Assembly: GCF_000250635.1 (NCBI RefSeq)
Contig: NC_016940.1
Span: forward strand, 2,280,001 to 2,344,000
Direction: 5' to 3'
Source of the DNA: Saprospira grandis str. Lewin
GTDB taxonomy: Bacteria > Bacteroidota > Bacteroidia > Chitinophagales > Saprospiraceae
DNA length: 64,000 bases
Part shown: positions 32,932 to 41,790 of the stretch, piece by piece
How the letters are laid out: every line of letters starts with the position of its first letter
Position numbering within the stretch: position 1 is the stretch's first letter
The notes under the pieces: generated by a model
What the model saw: only the letters and a program-made list of their open reading frames with translations
Database searches by the model: none
Told to the model about the DNA's origin: nothing
Position numbers and translations under genes: made by a program

Positions 32932-33384
32932 CTAGCTCAGTTGTTGAATCAGCGCCTCGCAGGCGCGGTCCAACATGGCATAGACCAACTCAAAGCCATT
33001 GTCATCCCAATAAGGATCGGGAACGGCTTGGTTGAAATGGGGCCGTTCGAAGTTCATAATGAGCTGTACTTTTGCTTTTTGCTCTTCTCCTTGGGCCATT
33101 TTTCGGGCATCTTGATAATTTTGGCTATCCATAGCCAGAATAAGGTCAAAGATAGCAAAATCTTTGGGTTTTAGGGCTCGAGATCGCTGTTGGCTGATGT
33201 CGATCCCATGGGCGAAGGCCACCGCCTGAGAACGAGGATCGGGGGCTTCGCCAGCATGATAGGCAGAGGTCCCCGCCGAATCTATAGTCCAGTCTAAATT
33301 TAAATCAGTTACTTTTTTACGCAGAATGCCCTCCGCTAGCGGAGAGCGGCATATATTGCCTAGGCAAAGCATTAAAATTTTCAT
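32932..33384 (-). CDS. Low-molecular-weight protein tyrosine phosphatase
   Basis: 150 residues, normal size. The catalytic loop CLGNICRS (Cys7, Arg13, Ser14) is at the N-terminus and the general-acid Asp is in VPDPYWDD (about 121). It removes phosphate from tyrosine of proteins, in many bacteria from exopolysaccharide kinases; no such kinase is nearby. Transcribed ahead of pdxA. Confidence 0.94.
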   Translation of the reverse strand: MKILMLCLGNICRSPLAEGILRKKVTDLNLDWTIDSAGTSAYHAGEAPDPRSQAVAFAHGIDISQQRSRALKPKDFAIFDLILAMDSQNYQDARKMAQGEEQKAKVQLIMNFERPHFNQAVPDPYWDDNGFELVYAMLDRACEALIQQLS

Positions 33385-33520
33385 TATACAATTTGCTTTT
33401 TTATTTTGTACAACTGTTTAGTTTTTAAGCGGGAGCTGAGCTAATTTTGGCCCTCTTGCAACTTATGGACAGGCTTTATTTATACACTCCACTTTAAGGT
33501 AAATAAACTCCCCCGGATTT

Positions 33521-35074
33521 ATGTCAAAAATAAAAGGACAACTATTCAAGCGGGGGCTGATGTGGCATTTGCGATCAGCCTCTCAACGGCAACAAACTCC
33601 GCTGCGCTTGCAGCAGCAGAGCTTGCAGTTTCTTTTGCAGATGGCTGAGCAAACAGCATTTGGTCGGCACTATAAGTTTGCTCAAATTCGGGCGGCTCTA
33701 GACCCCATTCGGGCCTATCAGGAGCAGCTTCCTATTGTAGATTATGAACAGATGTATGCCCATTGGTGGCATCGTTTGCTAGAGGATGAGGCCAATGTAG
33801 TTTGGCCTGGGAAAATCCGTTATTTTGCCCAAAGTTCGGGCACTTCTGGCAGCCCTAGCAAGAAGATTCCCGTGAGCAAGGCGATGCTAGGCGCCATGAA
33901 ACGCAGCACTAAGTTTATGTTTGCTCATTCTACCCAATGGGAGCTTGGCCCCAATTTTTATGGCCGAGATTTCCTCATTATGGGCAGTAGTACGACTTTG
34001 CGCAAGCAGGGCCAGCATTGGCTAGGCGATATTTCGGGCATTAATGCCACGCAAATGCCAAGCTGGTTTCGGGGCTTTTATAAACCTGGTGCCAAAATTA
34101 TTAAACTCCCCAATTGGGAGGAACGAGTTTCTGCTATTGCCGAACAGGCCCATAAATGGGACCTAAGCGTAATTGCGGGTATCCCTTCCTGGGTGCAGAT
34201 GATGCTCGAACGAGTGCTGCAGGTCCAAAAAGCGGATCAAATTATTGATATCTGGCCCAATCTCAAGATTTATGTCTCTGGCGGGATCGCCTTTTCGCCT
34301 TACCGACAACGCTTTAAGGAGTTGATTGGCGGCAATGTACACACCCTAGATACCTATAATACCTCGGAGGGGAGCTTGGCCTGTCAAACCCGAATTGACG
34401 ATGAGGTCATGCCCCTAGAGTTGATTCTGAATAATGGGATTTTCTTTGAGTTTATTCCCTTCAATGCCGATAATTTTAGCCCAATGGGCCAGTTGCTTCC
34501 CCAGGCCAAAGCCCTGCATATTGGGGAGGTTCGGGAAGGCAAGGAGTATGCTCTGCTCCTCAGTACTTGCTCGGGCGCTTGGCGCTATTTGCTGGGCGAT
34601 ACGGTCCGCATTCTCAATAAACAAAGGGCCGAGATTCGCCTTACGGGCCGCATTAAGCATTTTGTGAGCATCTGCGGCGAGCACCTTTCTGTAGACAATA
34701 TGAATGAGGCCCTGGCCCGCTGCGAAGCAGAACTAGGCTTGCAATTTGGCGAGTTTCATCTGCAGGCCGTTAAGGTCGGCAATCATTTTGAGCACCATTG
34801 GTTTTTGGGCCAAACGGCCCCCTTGGCGGGCTTGTCGGAGGAGTTGCTGGCCCAAAAAGTCGACCAATATTTGGGCGCTCTAAACGACGATTATAAAACA
34901 GAAAGAGAAGATAATTTGTTAAAGAAAGTGAAGCTGCGCCTCTTGCCCAATGCCCTGTTTTGGGAGTGGTGGGGGCAGCAAAAACGCCTCGACGGGCAGT
35001 CCAAGTTTCCTAGGGTACTGACCGCCAAGCAATTTGCCGACTGGAAACAATTTTTAGATGCCAAAGGATACTAA
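33521..35074 (+). CDS. GH3 family acyl-adenylate-type protein
   Basis: 517 residues. Matches the GH3 auxin-responsive family by FAQSSGTSGSPSKKIPVS (nucleotide loop), YNTSEGSLACQ and YLLGDTVRI...TGRIKHFVSICGEHLS. In plants these enzymes join amino acids to acyl acids by way of acyl-AMP; the bacterial substrate is unknown. Cytoplasmic. Overlaps the next gene by 17 bases, so translation may be coupled. Confidence 0.9.
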   Translation: MSKIKGQLFKRGLMWHLRSASQRQQTPLRLQQQSLQFLLQMAEQTAFGRHYKFAQIRAALDPIRAYQEQLPIVDYEQMYAHWWHRLLEDEANVVWPGKIRYFAQSSGTSGSPSKKIPVSKAMLGAMKRSTKFMFAHSTQWELGPNFYGRDFLIMGSSTTLRKQGQHWLGDISGINATQMPSWFRGFYKPGAKIIKLPNWEERVSAIAEQAHKWDLSVIAGIPSWVQMMLERVLQVQKADQIIDIWPNLKIYVSGGIAFSPYRQRFKELIGGNVHTLDTYNTSEGSLACQTRIDDEVMPLELILNNGIFFEFIPFNADNFSPMGQLLPQAKALHIGEVREGKEYALLLSTCSGAWRYLLGDTVRILNKQRAEIRLTGRIKHFVSICGEHLSVDNMNEALARCEAELGLQFGEFHLQAVKVGNHFEHHWFLGQTAPLAGLSEELLAQKVDQYLGALNDDYKTEREDNLLKKVKLRLLPNALFWEWWGQQKRLDGQSKFPRVLTAKQFADWKQFLDAKGY

Positions 35075-35465
35075 AGCCATTTTACTTTTTGATGGGGTTT
35101 GCCATCTTTGCGAGAAAAGCGTGCAGTTTGTGCTGCAAAGAGATCGGCAGGCTAAGGTTCATTTTGCCGCCTTGCAATCGGAGGCAGGGCAGCGGATTTT
35201 GGCCCAACAGCAACTGGCCCAAAGCGATTTTAAATCGCTGGTTTTAGTAGAAGATGGCCAGGCCTATTTGGGCTCTACGGCGGCTTTGCGCCTGCTTTGT
35301 TTGCTGCCTTTTCCCTGGCCCATTTTTGGCGTTTTTTTGTGGCTGCCCCGCTTTTTAAGAGATCCCGTCTACTACTGGATTTCCAAAAATCGCTATCGTT
35401 GGTTTGGCCAAAAAGAGCACTGTATGCTGCCTAAAGCGGATTGGCAAGACCGTTTTCTTTCCTAA
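35058..35465 (+). CDS. DCC family thiol-disulfide oxidoreductase-like protein
   Basis: 135 residues. N-terminal LLFDGVCHLC (Cys15, Cys18) is the motif that names the DCC (DUF393/YuxK) family, a thioredoxin-like fold. One hydrophobic stretch near 84-103 (LLCLLPFPWPIFGVFLWLP). Function in the cell unknown. Its start overlaps the end of the GH3 gene; together they form a two-gene unit. Confidence 0.88.
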   Translation: MPKDTKAILLFDGVCHLCEKSVQFVLQRDRQAKVHFAALQSEAGQRILAQQQLAQSDFKSLVLVEDGQAYLGSTAALRLLCLLPFPWPIFGVFLWLPRFLRDPVYYWISKNRYRWFGQKEHCMLPKADWQDRFLS

Positions 35466-35468
35466 TAA

Positions 35469-35605
35469 TTTGGGGCCCGCGGCCGCCTTGGCAAAGCCAA
35501 GGCGGCCGCCGCTATGCTGCGCCGCTCGCAGGTCTGCTCGGCCCTGCAGCCGCCTTTGGCGGCTTGGGTCTGGCCCTGCGGGCCACGGCTGCGCAGCGCT
35601 GGGCC
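35469..35605 (+). repeat. Intergenic structured element, copy 12 (+)
   Basis: C-type: GGGGCCCGC head with GGCCGCCTTGGC-aaa-GCCAAGGCGGCC, GCCGCTATGCTGCGCCGCTC, core, hairpin 1 AGCCGCC-ttt-GGCGGCT, hairpin 2 TGGCCC-tgc-GGGCCA, end GCGCAGCGCTGGGCC. It starts 3 bases after the DCC gene's stop codon and faces copy 13. Confidence 0.87.
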
Positions 35606-35789
35606 GCTCATCTTTTTGGCTTTCTTTTGGCCCGCTTCTTCGGCCCGCAAAAAGGAGCAAAACCCTAGGGTTTTGCCAATCATCGCCTAGGGGCTTGTCT
35701 CTAGGCGGCAAAAAGGATAAACACAACATTTTAAACAGACACATAAGGAGCAAGATTAAATTTCTGCGTTTAGAAGGAGCGCAGCGACT
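35606..35789. other. Spacer between convergently placed elements 12 and 13
   Basis: About 180 bases with no credible gene; open frames here run from the repeats and have no codon signal. Probably the decayed remainder of intergenic DNA between convergent transcription units. Confidence 0.4.
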
Positions 35790-35908
35790 GGCCTAGCGAT
35801 GTGCAGCAGTGGCCCGTAGGGCCAGACCGAGCCAGCTTGCTGGCGAAGGGCCGAGCGAATAGCGAGCTGCGAAACGTAGCGCCCGCCGCAGGCGGGAGGC
35901 CCCAAAAA
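35790..35908 (-). repeat. Intergenic structured element, copy 13 (-)
   Basis: A-type. On the minus strand: GGGGCCTCCCGCC-tgc-GGCGGG, CGCTACGTTTCGCA, the core variant GCTCGCTATTCGCTCGGCC, hairpin 1 GCCAGC-aa-GCTGGC, hairpin 2 TGGCCC-tac-GGGCCA, end CACATCGCTAGGCC. Confidence 0.86.
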
Positions 35909-35930
35909 CAGCAGCAGCTTAAAAATAAAC

Positions 35931-36575
35931 CTAGAGAAAGCCTTTTAATTTGGAGCTATGCAAGTTTCTTTTTTGGCTAGGGGCGGCTTGATAAATGGCA
36001 TAATCGGGCGTATCCTGGCTAATGATAGCGCCCATACCGATAATATTATATTGGCCGATTTGGACATTTTGTTGGACAGCGGATTGGAGGCCGAGGAAAG
36101 AGCCCTGGCCCACAGTAACATTGCCTGCGAGGGTACAGCCGCTGAGGAGAGTATGGGCCTGGATTTGGCAATGATGGCCTAGTCTGGCGCCAAAGAGAAT
36201 ACAGTTATCGGCTAATTGGATAAAGGGTTGGAGGTCAGATCCTTCTCCGATAAAGACATTTTCGCCAAACTGGAGATTGGGCCAAACGTCTGCTTTAGAG
36301 GAGCAATAGCTGGCCAAGGTGTAGCCTTTTTCTTTAAAGTAGTGGAAGAGTCGTTTTCGTTCTTTGATATTGCCAAGAGCAATAAAAACCGCAGTTGTTG
36401 AAGGGGGGAAGGAGTTGGGGAGTTCTTCTAGGGGGATAATAGGGTAGTCTGCTTTTGCGTTGGCTAGATACTTTTGTTCGATACAGTGGGCAACAATTTG
36501 GTAGGGACTATCTAGTTGAAAAACATAAGCGGCATAGGCGGCAAAGCGGCCGCAGCCATAAATAATTAGCTGCAT
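35931..36575 (-). CDS. NeuD-like sugar O-acyltransferase, left-handed beta-helix
   Basis: 214 residues. N-terminal Rossmann-like strand (LIIYGCGRFAAYAAYVF) and C-terminal hexapeptide repeats (about 95-195: FGENVFIGEGSDLQP, AGNVTVGQGSFLGLQSAVQQNVQIGQYNIIGMGA). This is the plan of the NeuD/PglD acyltransferases, which acetylate sugars or amino sugars of surface glycans. The NeuD-type His is plausibly in LGHHCQI. No glycan cluster surrounds it. Confidence 0.86.
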   Translation of the reverse strand: MQLIIYGCGRFAAYAAYVFQLDSPYQIVAHCIEQKYLANAKADYPIIPLEELPNSFPPSTTAVFIALGNIKERKRLFHYFKEKGYTLASYCSSKADVWPNLQFGENVFIGEGSDLQPFIQLADNCILFGARLGHHCQIQAHTLLSGCTLAGNVTVGQGSFLGLQSAVQQNVQIGQYNIIGMGAIISQDTPDYAIYQAAPSQKRNLHSSKLKGFL

Positions 36576-36631
36576 GAAAGAAATTGGTTATATACATTGG
36601 AATAGAGTGGTGTAGTGGTAAATAAGCATAG

Positions 36632-36666
36632 AGAGCGGCCTACTTCCTTTGGAAATAGGCCGCTCT
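36632..36666 (-). terminator. Hairpin between the M16 protease and NeuD-like genes
   Basis: Long stem AGAGCGGCCTA-c-TTCC / GGAA-a-TAGGCCGCTCT around TTT. On the minus strand it is not followed by a T run, so it may end or stabilise the M16 transcript. Confidence 0.6.
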
Positions 36667-36689
36667 TGTAAAGCTAAGAATAAAAAAGA

Positions 36690-39650
36690 TTAGGGGCGTT
36701 TGTTATCCACCTCTTTTTCGGGTTTGATAGTTAGGATCAATGCTTTTTCGATATCGGCATATTGGTTAATGGCCTTTTTGATATCATCTGCTTTGAGATC
36801 TTCGATCATTTTTTCTTTGTCGAAAATGCTCAAGGGATTTTCATTGAAGCGATATTTATTGAGCAATTGGCCGATCCAGAAGCGGTTCTCTTTGAGCGAA
36901 GTTTCTAGGCCACGGCGTTTAGTTTCGCGGACCTTTTCGAGATTTTCCTCAGAGGGGCCATCTTTTTGGAGCTTGGCCACTTCTTCTTTAACGGCTTCTA
37001 CGAGGACCTCCACATCATCGGGAGCGCATTGGAAGAAGACAATAATCTGGCTAGTTCCCTTGGGTTCGCGGCTCATGCCACCGCCTACAAATGGGCTATA
37101 GACCCCCCCTTTATCTTCGCGGAGGTTTTCTCGGACCATGATGCTCAGGACGCTAATTGCGGCATCTAATTTAAAGGCCTCTTCAGCCGACCAATTGACC
37201 TCTTGGGCAAAAGAGAGAATCACATTAGACTGAGGAGCGAGTCCTTTCTTCAGGTTTTTGGTCATACCCTTAGCGGGGAACTTCACCTCAGGGTCTTTAT
37301 AATTCTCCTTGCGGTTGGTGCTAGGGAGGCTAGCGATATACTGCTCCACCTGTCCTTTAATCTCTTCGGGTTTAAAGTTACCGACGAGGACAAAAGTAAA
37401 GTCGCTAAAATCGGCGAAGCGTTCCTTATAAATCTCGTGAGCACGTTTCATATCGATGCTACGGATTTGCTCCTCAGAGAGGAGGCCAGGGCGGCGGGGG
37501 TGATTTTGGCTAAGGGCCTTTTGGTACTCGTTGAAGAAATACTGTTGGGGGTTAGACAGGGCGTTACGGCTTTGTTCTATGGCCTCTTCCAGATAAGCTT
37601 CATAGGCTTTTTCGTCTAGGCGGCTTTGGGTAGCATAGAGATAAAGCAATTTGAGCATAGTTTCAAAATCGGCGGTAGAAGAGCGGCCAGAGAAGCCCTC
37701 GCTCAGTTCGCTGATATAGGGGCTAATGCTGACTGTTTTGGCGGTCAATTTTTTCTCTAGGGCGATAAGGTCAAATTGGCCAACGCCAGAGCGGTCGATC
37801 AATTCGGCGGCGCTAGAAGCCGTAAGGAAATCCTTGACATCATAGATAGAGTGGCCACCGGGGCTATAGGCTTGCAGCATAATTTGGTCGCCTTCAAAGT
37901 CGGTGGGTTTCAAGATCACCTTAGCGCCGTTAGAGAGCGTCCATTCGGTAATATTGAGTTCTTTCTCCTTCACTTCTTTTTGGGCCGTTACCTTACCTGT
38001 TTTGGGGGCTTTTTCGAGCAGCGGCATATCGAGGAACTTATCCTTATAGGCTTCCACTTCAATCTTTTCGTTTTCGGCTAGCAGTTCGCGGATGCGGTCT
38101 TCAGTTGGGATCTTGAGGCCCTCTTTGGCTGGGGCGGTAAGGATAGCCGTGCGGTTTTCCTTGGTGATCCAAGCCTTGGGCAGGGCATTCATTTCCTTAA
38201 GCTTAATGCTAGGGAGAAACTCCTTGACCAACTGTAGTTCTTTTTCGATACCGAATAGGGGGGCATCTTGGAGGAAGTGGCTCACACATTCGCTGGCGAT
38301 AGAGGCTGAAGTCACCTTATCGCGTTTGCGGTAAGCTTGTTCTACATAATTGAGATATTCGGCTTTGGCCCGTTCTAGTTCGGTATCGGTAAAGCCGTGT
38401 TCTAGTACACGTTTTTGTTCGCGTAGGACCAGGGCGATAGCCTCTTCGATACTATTTTCTTTGGCGGCAGCTTGGATAAAATAGGCATCGGAATTACGCA
38501 CATAATTGCCATAGCCAGAACCTGCATAGAGGAAAGGGGCTTTGGGATCTTGGCTTAGCTCATTATAGCGAGCATTAAGCATGATATTATAGAGTTGGTG
38601 CGTAATAGAGGTTCTAAAATCGTCTAGAGTCTTGATGCTTTTGGGAGCATGTTTATGGATCATTTGGAAGCTCACATTCGTGGCTTCTTTATCGGTAGCT
38701 ACAGCGACAAAAGTTTCCTTATGGCCGGGGACCTCAAAGAGTTTTTTCTCTTTGGGGTTTTCGGGATTTTCCATTTTAGAAAAATTCGTTTTGATTTTGG
38801 CTTCGATCTCATCTAGGTCGATATCGCCGACCACGATAAGGGCCATAAGATTGGGGCGGTACCAATCCTTGTAGAAGGTCGTGAGGCGTTCGTAGGGGGC
38901 ATTTTGGATCACCTCTGTAGTCCCGATAGGTAGGCGATTAGCATAGCGAGAATTATAGAAAAGTTTGGGCCAGTAGACCTGGCGCATACGTTCGTCGGCG
39001 CCGAGGCGGGTTCTCCATTCTGAGAGAATAACGCCTCTTTCCTTATCAATTTCTTCTTCTTCAAAAGAGACTGCTGAGGCCCAATCTTGCATAACGACCA
39101 GTCCTTTATCGACTAAGCCTTCCTTATCGGTAGGGAGTTGGAGCATATAGACCGTTTCATCGAAAGAAGTATAGGCGTTGAGGTCTGCACCGAAGCGGAC
39201 CCCTGTTTTTTCTAGGAAGTCGACCAACTCATTCTTTTTGAAGTTGGCAGTACCATTAAAGCACATATGCTCTACAAAGTGGGCGAGGCCTCTTTGGCTA
39301 TCTTCCTCTTGCATAGAGCCGGCATCGATAGCTAGGCGTAATTCGATGCGGTTTTCGGGTTTGGCATTTTTGCGCAGATAGTAGCGCATACCGTTTTCTA
39401 GTTGGCCAGTGCGGATACTTTCGTCAAAAGGCAGGGCGGCTTCCATGCCACTTGCTTTTTCCTCTACGGTAGAGGTATTGGCGGAGATACTGCCTAGGCC
39501 GCTAAGGGGCGAGCTAGTATCTTTGGCTGGGCTATTTTGTTGCTCATCATTAGAGGAGAGCCCACCTTTTACTTTAGTAGAGGTTTTGCAGGCGGCTACT
39601 CCCATTAGGAGCAACCCTAGGGCAAAGCCCCATTGTTTTAGCTTCATCAT
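36690..39650 (-). CDS. M16 family zinc metalloprotease, lipoprotein
   Basis: 986 residues from the ATG at 39650 (ATG at 39647 also possible; the frame extends to a TTG at 39662). Lipoprotein signal ending GVAAC (Cys21). The first M16 domain keeps the inverted zinc motif HFVEH (about 124-128); the second M16 domain in the C-terminal half lacks it, as in other two-domain pitrilysin-type proteases. Expected to degrade peptides on the outer side of the inner membrane or in the periplasm. Monocistronic. Confidence 0.93.
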   Translation of the reverse strand: MMKLKQWGFALGLLLMGVAACKTSTKVKGGLSSNDEQQNSPAKDTSSPLSGLGSISANTSTVEEKASGMEAALPFDESIRTGQLENGMRYYLRKNAKPENRIELRLAIDAGSMQEEDSQRGLAHFVEHMCFNGTANFKKNELVDFLEKTGVRFGADLNAYTSFDETVYMLQLPTDKEGLVDKGLVVMQDWASAVSFEEEEIDKERGVILSEWRTRLGADERMRQVYWPKLFYNSRYANRLPIGTTEVIQNAPYERLTTFYKDWYRPNLMALIVVGDIDLDEIEAKIKTNFSKMENPENPKEKKLFEVPGHKETFVAVATDKEATNVSFQMIHKHAPKSIKTLDDFRTSITHQLYNIMLNARYNELSQDPKAPFLYAGSGYGNYVRNSDAYFIQAAAKENSIEEAIALVLREQKRVLEHGFTDTELERAKAEYLNYVEQAYRKRDKVTSASIASECVSHFLQDAPLFGIEKELQLVKEFLPSIKLKEMNALPKAWITKENRTAILTAPAKEGLKIPTEDRIRELLAENEKIEVEAYKDKFLDMPLLEKAPKTGKVTAQKEVKEKELNITEWTLSNGAKVILKPTDFEGDQIMLQAYSPGGHSIYDVKDFLTASSAAELIDRSGVGQFDLIALEKKLTAKTVSISPYISELSEGFSGRSSTADFETMLKLLYLYATQSRLDEKAYEAYLEEAIEQSRNALSNPQQYFFNEYQKALSQNHPRRPGLLSEEQIRSIDMKRAHEIYKERFADFSDFTFVLVGNFKPEEIKGQVEQYIASLPSTNRKENYKDPEVKFPAKGMTKNLKKGLAPQSNVILSFAQEVNWSAEEAFKLDAAISVLSIMVRENLREDKGGVYSPFVGGGMSREPKGTSQIIVFFQCAPDDVEVLVEAVKEEVAKLQKDGPSEENLEKVRETKRRGLETSLKENRFWIGQLLNKYRFNENPLSIFDKEKMIEDLKADDIKKAINQYADIEKALILTIKPEKEVDNKRP

Positions 39651-40187
39651 GAGATATGTCAATTAAGAAATAAGGTGTGTAAAATACATGTATATTAGTG
39701 TTGTGTTTTGCTTTTTAGTTAAGCAAAAATAAAATTTGAAAATAGAAACTGAATTTTTTTCGACTGAAATGCCTTTATAGGCCATAAAAACAGTTAAATT
39801 TAACTTTTGTTATATTGCAGTACGACCCCTTAACAGGGCTATATAGTATTTTCTCCATTTTGAGGGCGGAGAAAAAGAAGAGCAAGCGAGTTAACCTATA
39901 GAATGTATTGAAAAAACGAACTAGCTTAGTGAACTAGGCCCCCCTTTCTGTTTGCCTATTATTTTGGGTAATTATTTTGGGCAGCCCGTCAAAAAAAGCC
40001 TAAAAGCAGTCTAGCCAATAGAGGCTTATATCCGAGTTATTGGCTAGCTCACTCATTATTTTATCAATTTTTGGCAAAATAAACATTGAGTCTAATGGTT
40101 TGCAAATGAGTGGTTTAAGTTGTTTTTTTGCTATTGGGGGGTAATTTTTCGATTTTTGAGGTAACAAAAACCAAAATTTTGGCATAA
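39651..40187. other. Long AT-rich regulatory region upstream of the sigma factor
   Basis: 537 bases with no credible gene. It contains the direct repeat ATTATTTTGGG at 39958-39968 and 39971-39981 (13 bases apart) and the 10-bp inverted repeat CTAGCCAATA / TATTGGCTAG (40011-40020 with 40038-40047). Both look like binding sites or RNA structures controlling the sigma-factor gene and perhaps the divergent M16 gene. Confidence 0.6.
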
Positions 40188-40787
40188 ATGTCTAAAGATA
40201 GAAGTAAAGAGAACGCTCCATTGCTTGAAGCGATTCGGTTGAGAGACGATAAAGTAATAAAGCAGATATATCTGGAGAACAAGAAAAAGTTTGTACCTGC
40301 AGCTTGTAAAATTTTTATGCAAAAAGAAGCGGAGGTCAATGAGTACTATCATGAATGTTTTCTTGTTTTTGTAGATAATGTGCAGAAAGGTAAATTAACG
40401 AAGCTGACTTGTCAGCTACATACTTATTTACTGGCTATATCTAAGCGTTTGCGCAAGGAATCTTTCCGGAATCAGCAAAGAGACAAGTTGTCTACTCAGG
40501 ATACCGAATTTTGGTTAAATGTAGATGGGGAGTCTAGTTCTGTTGATACCTCTATTTTGGAACATTACGAAGATGAGCATCGTAAAAAGATAGTAAGGAG
40601 TTTACTAAAGCGTATTAGTCCTTCCTGTCAAAAGTTGCTCAATCTTATTTTTTACAAAAATCATAGCTTAGCTGAGATTGTCGAGCTAATGGAGTATTCT
40701 GATGAGCGAGTTGTGCGCAAGCGAAAATCGATTTGCATGAAGAAGCTCCGGGAGATTGCGCAGTCTTTTAAAGATAAGCTTCACTAA
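40188..40787 (+). CDS. ECF-like RNA polymerase sigma factor
   Basis: 199 residues. Region 2-like helices at about 20-95 (KQIYLENKKKFVPAACKIF, LTCQLHTYLLAISKRLRK) and a region 4 helix-turn-helix at about 145-195 (CQKLLNLIFYKNHSLAEIVELMEY... KRKSICMKKLREI). Divergent from textbook ECF factors but the two-domain plan is clear. The next gene encodes a one-span protein that could be its anti-sigma factor. A large regulatory region lies upstream. Confidence 0.85.
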   Translation: MSKDRSKENAPLLEAIRLRDDKVIKQIYLENKKKFVPAACKIFMQKEAEVNEYYHECFLVFVDNVQKGKLTKLTCQLHTYLLAISKRLRKESFRNQQRDKLSTQDTEFWLNVDGESSSVDTSILEHYEDEHRKKIVRSLLKRISPSCQKLLNLIFYKNHSLAEIVELMEYSDERVVRKRKSICMKKLREIAQSFKDKLH

Positions 40788-40832
40788 CTGCTAGCCCCCC
40801 CTATATTTGCTAGTAGTAAAACGCCCCTAATA

Positions 40833-41609
40833 ATGATCACAGAAGAGAAAAAACTAGAGCTGATTGAAAAGCTGGTCCTCAACTATGAGATGACAGCAGG
40901 AGATCGGCAGATGGCAAATGACTTAAAAGAGGAGATGCCTAGGGAAGAGTATGAAGATTATGAGATGCTCTTTAAGGGCTTGGATGGTCTGGCTGCAGAT
41001 AGCTTATTAGCCGATATGAAAAGCTGGGATGCTGAAGAGGAGTTGGCAGAAGAAAAACCGGCCGCCAAGGTCTTTTTCTTGCCTAACTTTAAGTTTTGGC
41101 AACTGGCCGCTTCTGTACTTTTGTTGTTTGGCCTGAGCTATAGCCTTTATCAGCTGCTGCCCCAAGAAGATCGCTATTTTGCTAGCTTGCCAGCCGCTCC
41201 TTTGTATAGCTTTACCCGAGGAGAAGCTCTGGAGGCTAGTCAAGCATTGATTGCCCAGAAATACCGGGATGAAGATTACACAGCTATTGTAGAGCAGATG
41301 GCTCAGCTGTCTTTGGCCGAACTACAAGCTAAGGAGCTTAAAATGCAGTTGGCCTTTGGGTTTAGTACTATCAAAACAGGCAAAGAACTGGAGAAGGCTG
41401 AGGCTATGCTCTTGGCTTTTCCTCAAGAAGAGGATAAAATGCGCTTAATGCAGCTCAAGGACTTTCAACTCTTTTTGATTAGTTATCAATTAGGAAAGGA
41501 AGAGCGCATGCAGGCACTTGCTGCACAAATCTTAAAACAGCCTCGACATGAGTGCTATGCGCAAGTACAAGCCTTCTATGAGGAAAAAGGCCTTGCCTTA
41601 CCTCAATAA
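40833..41609 (+). CDS. Single-span membrane protein, probable anti-sigma factor
   Basis: 258 residues. Acidic helical N-terminus (1-75) on the cytoplasmic side, one membrane span (about 88-109, FWQLAASVLLLFGLSYSLYQLL), then a helical, TPR-like outer domain (about 140-255). I see no zinc-binding HxxxCxxC. The position 45 bases after a sigma factor and the topology suggest an anti-sigma role; this is inference. Confidence 0.68.
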   Translation: MITEEKKLELIEKLVLNYEMTAGDRQMANDLKEEMPREEYEDYEMLFKGLDGLAADSLLADMKSWDAEEELAEEKPAAKVFFLPNFKFWQLAASVLLLFGLSYSLYQLLPQEDRYFASLPAAPLYSFTRGEALEASQALIAQKYRDEDYTAIVEQMAQLSLAELQAKELKMQLAFGFSTIKTGKELEKAEAMLLAFPQEEDKMRLMQLKDFQLFLISYQLGKEERMQALAAQILKQPRHECYAQVQAFYEEKGLALPQ

Positions 41610-41637
41610 TTAGTGATAGTTAAGATAGAATTCTACC

Positions 41638-41668
41638 AGCCAGTCCTACCTTAGGGCTGGCTTTTTTA
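41638..41668 (+). terminator. Rho-independent terminator after the anti-sigma-like gene
   Basis: AGCCAG-t-CCTA / TAGG-g-CTGGCT with the loop CCT, then TTTTTT. Confidence 0.9.
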
Positions 41669-41735
41669 TTTGCAGAATGCAAAGCGCTGGCAACCATAGA
41701 AAGGGCGGCAATGCCCCAAAAATATAAAGCATAAG

Positions 41736-41767
41736 TTTGTTTAACTTGGCAAACTGCCGTAAGTTGA
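41736..41767 (+). promoter_or_regulatory. Possible promoter of the ABC ATPase gene
   Basis: TTTG (41736-41739), 20-base spacer, TAAGTTGA (41760-41767; two differences from TAnnTTTG). The start codon is 24 bases downstream. Confidence 0.4.
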
Positions 41768-41790
41768 TGGACTAAATCCGTATCATAATT

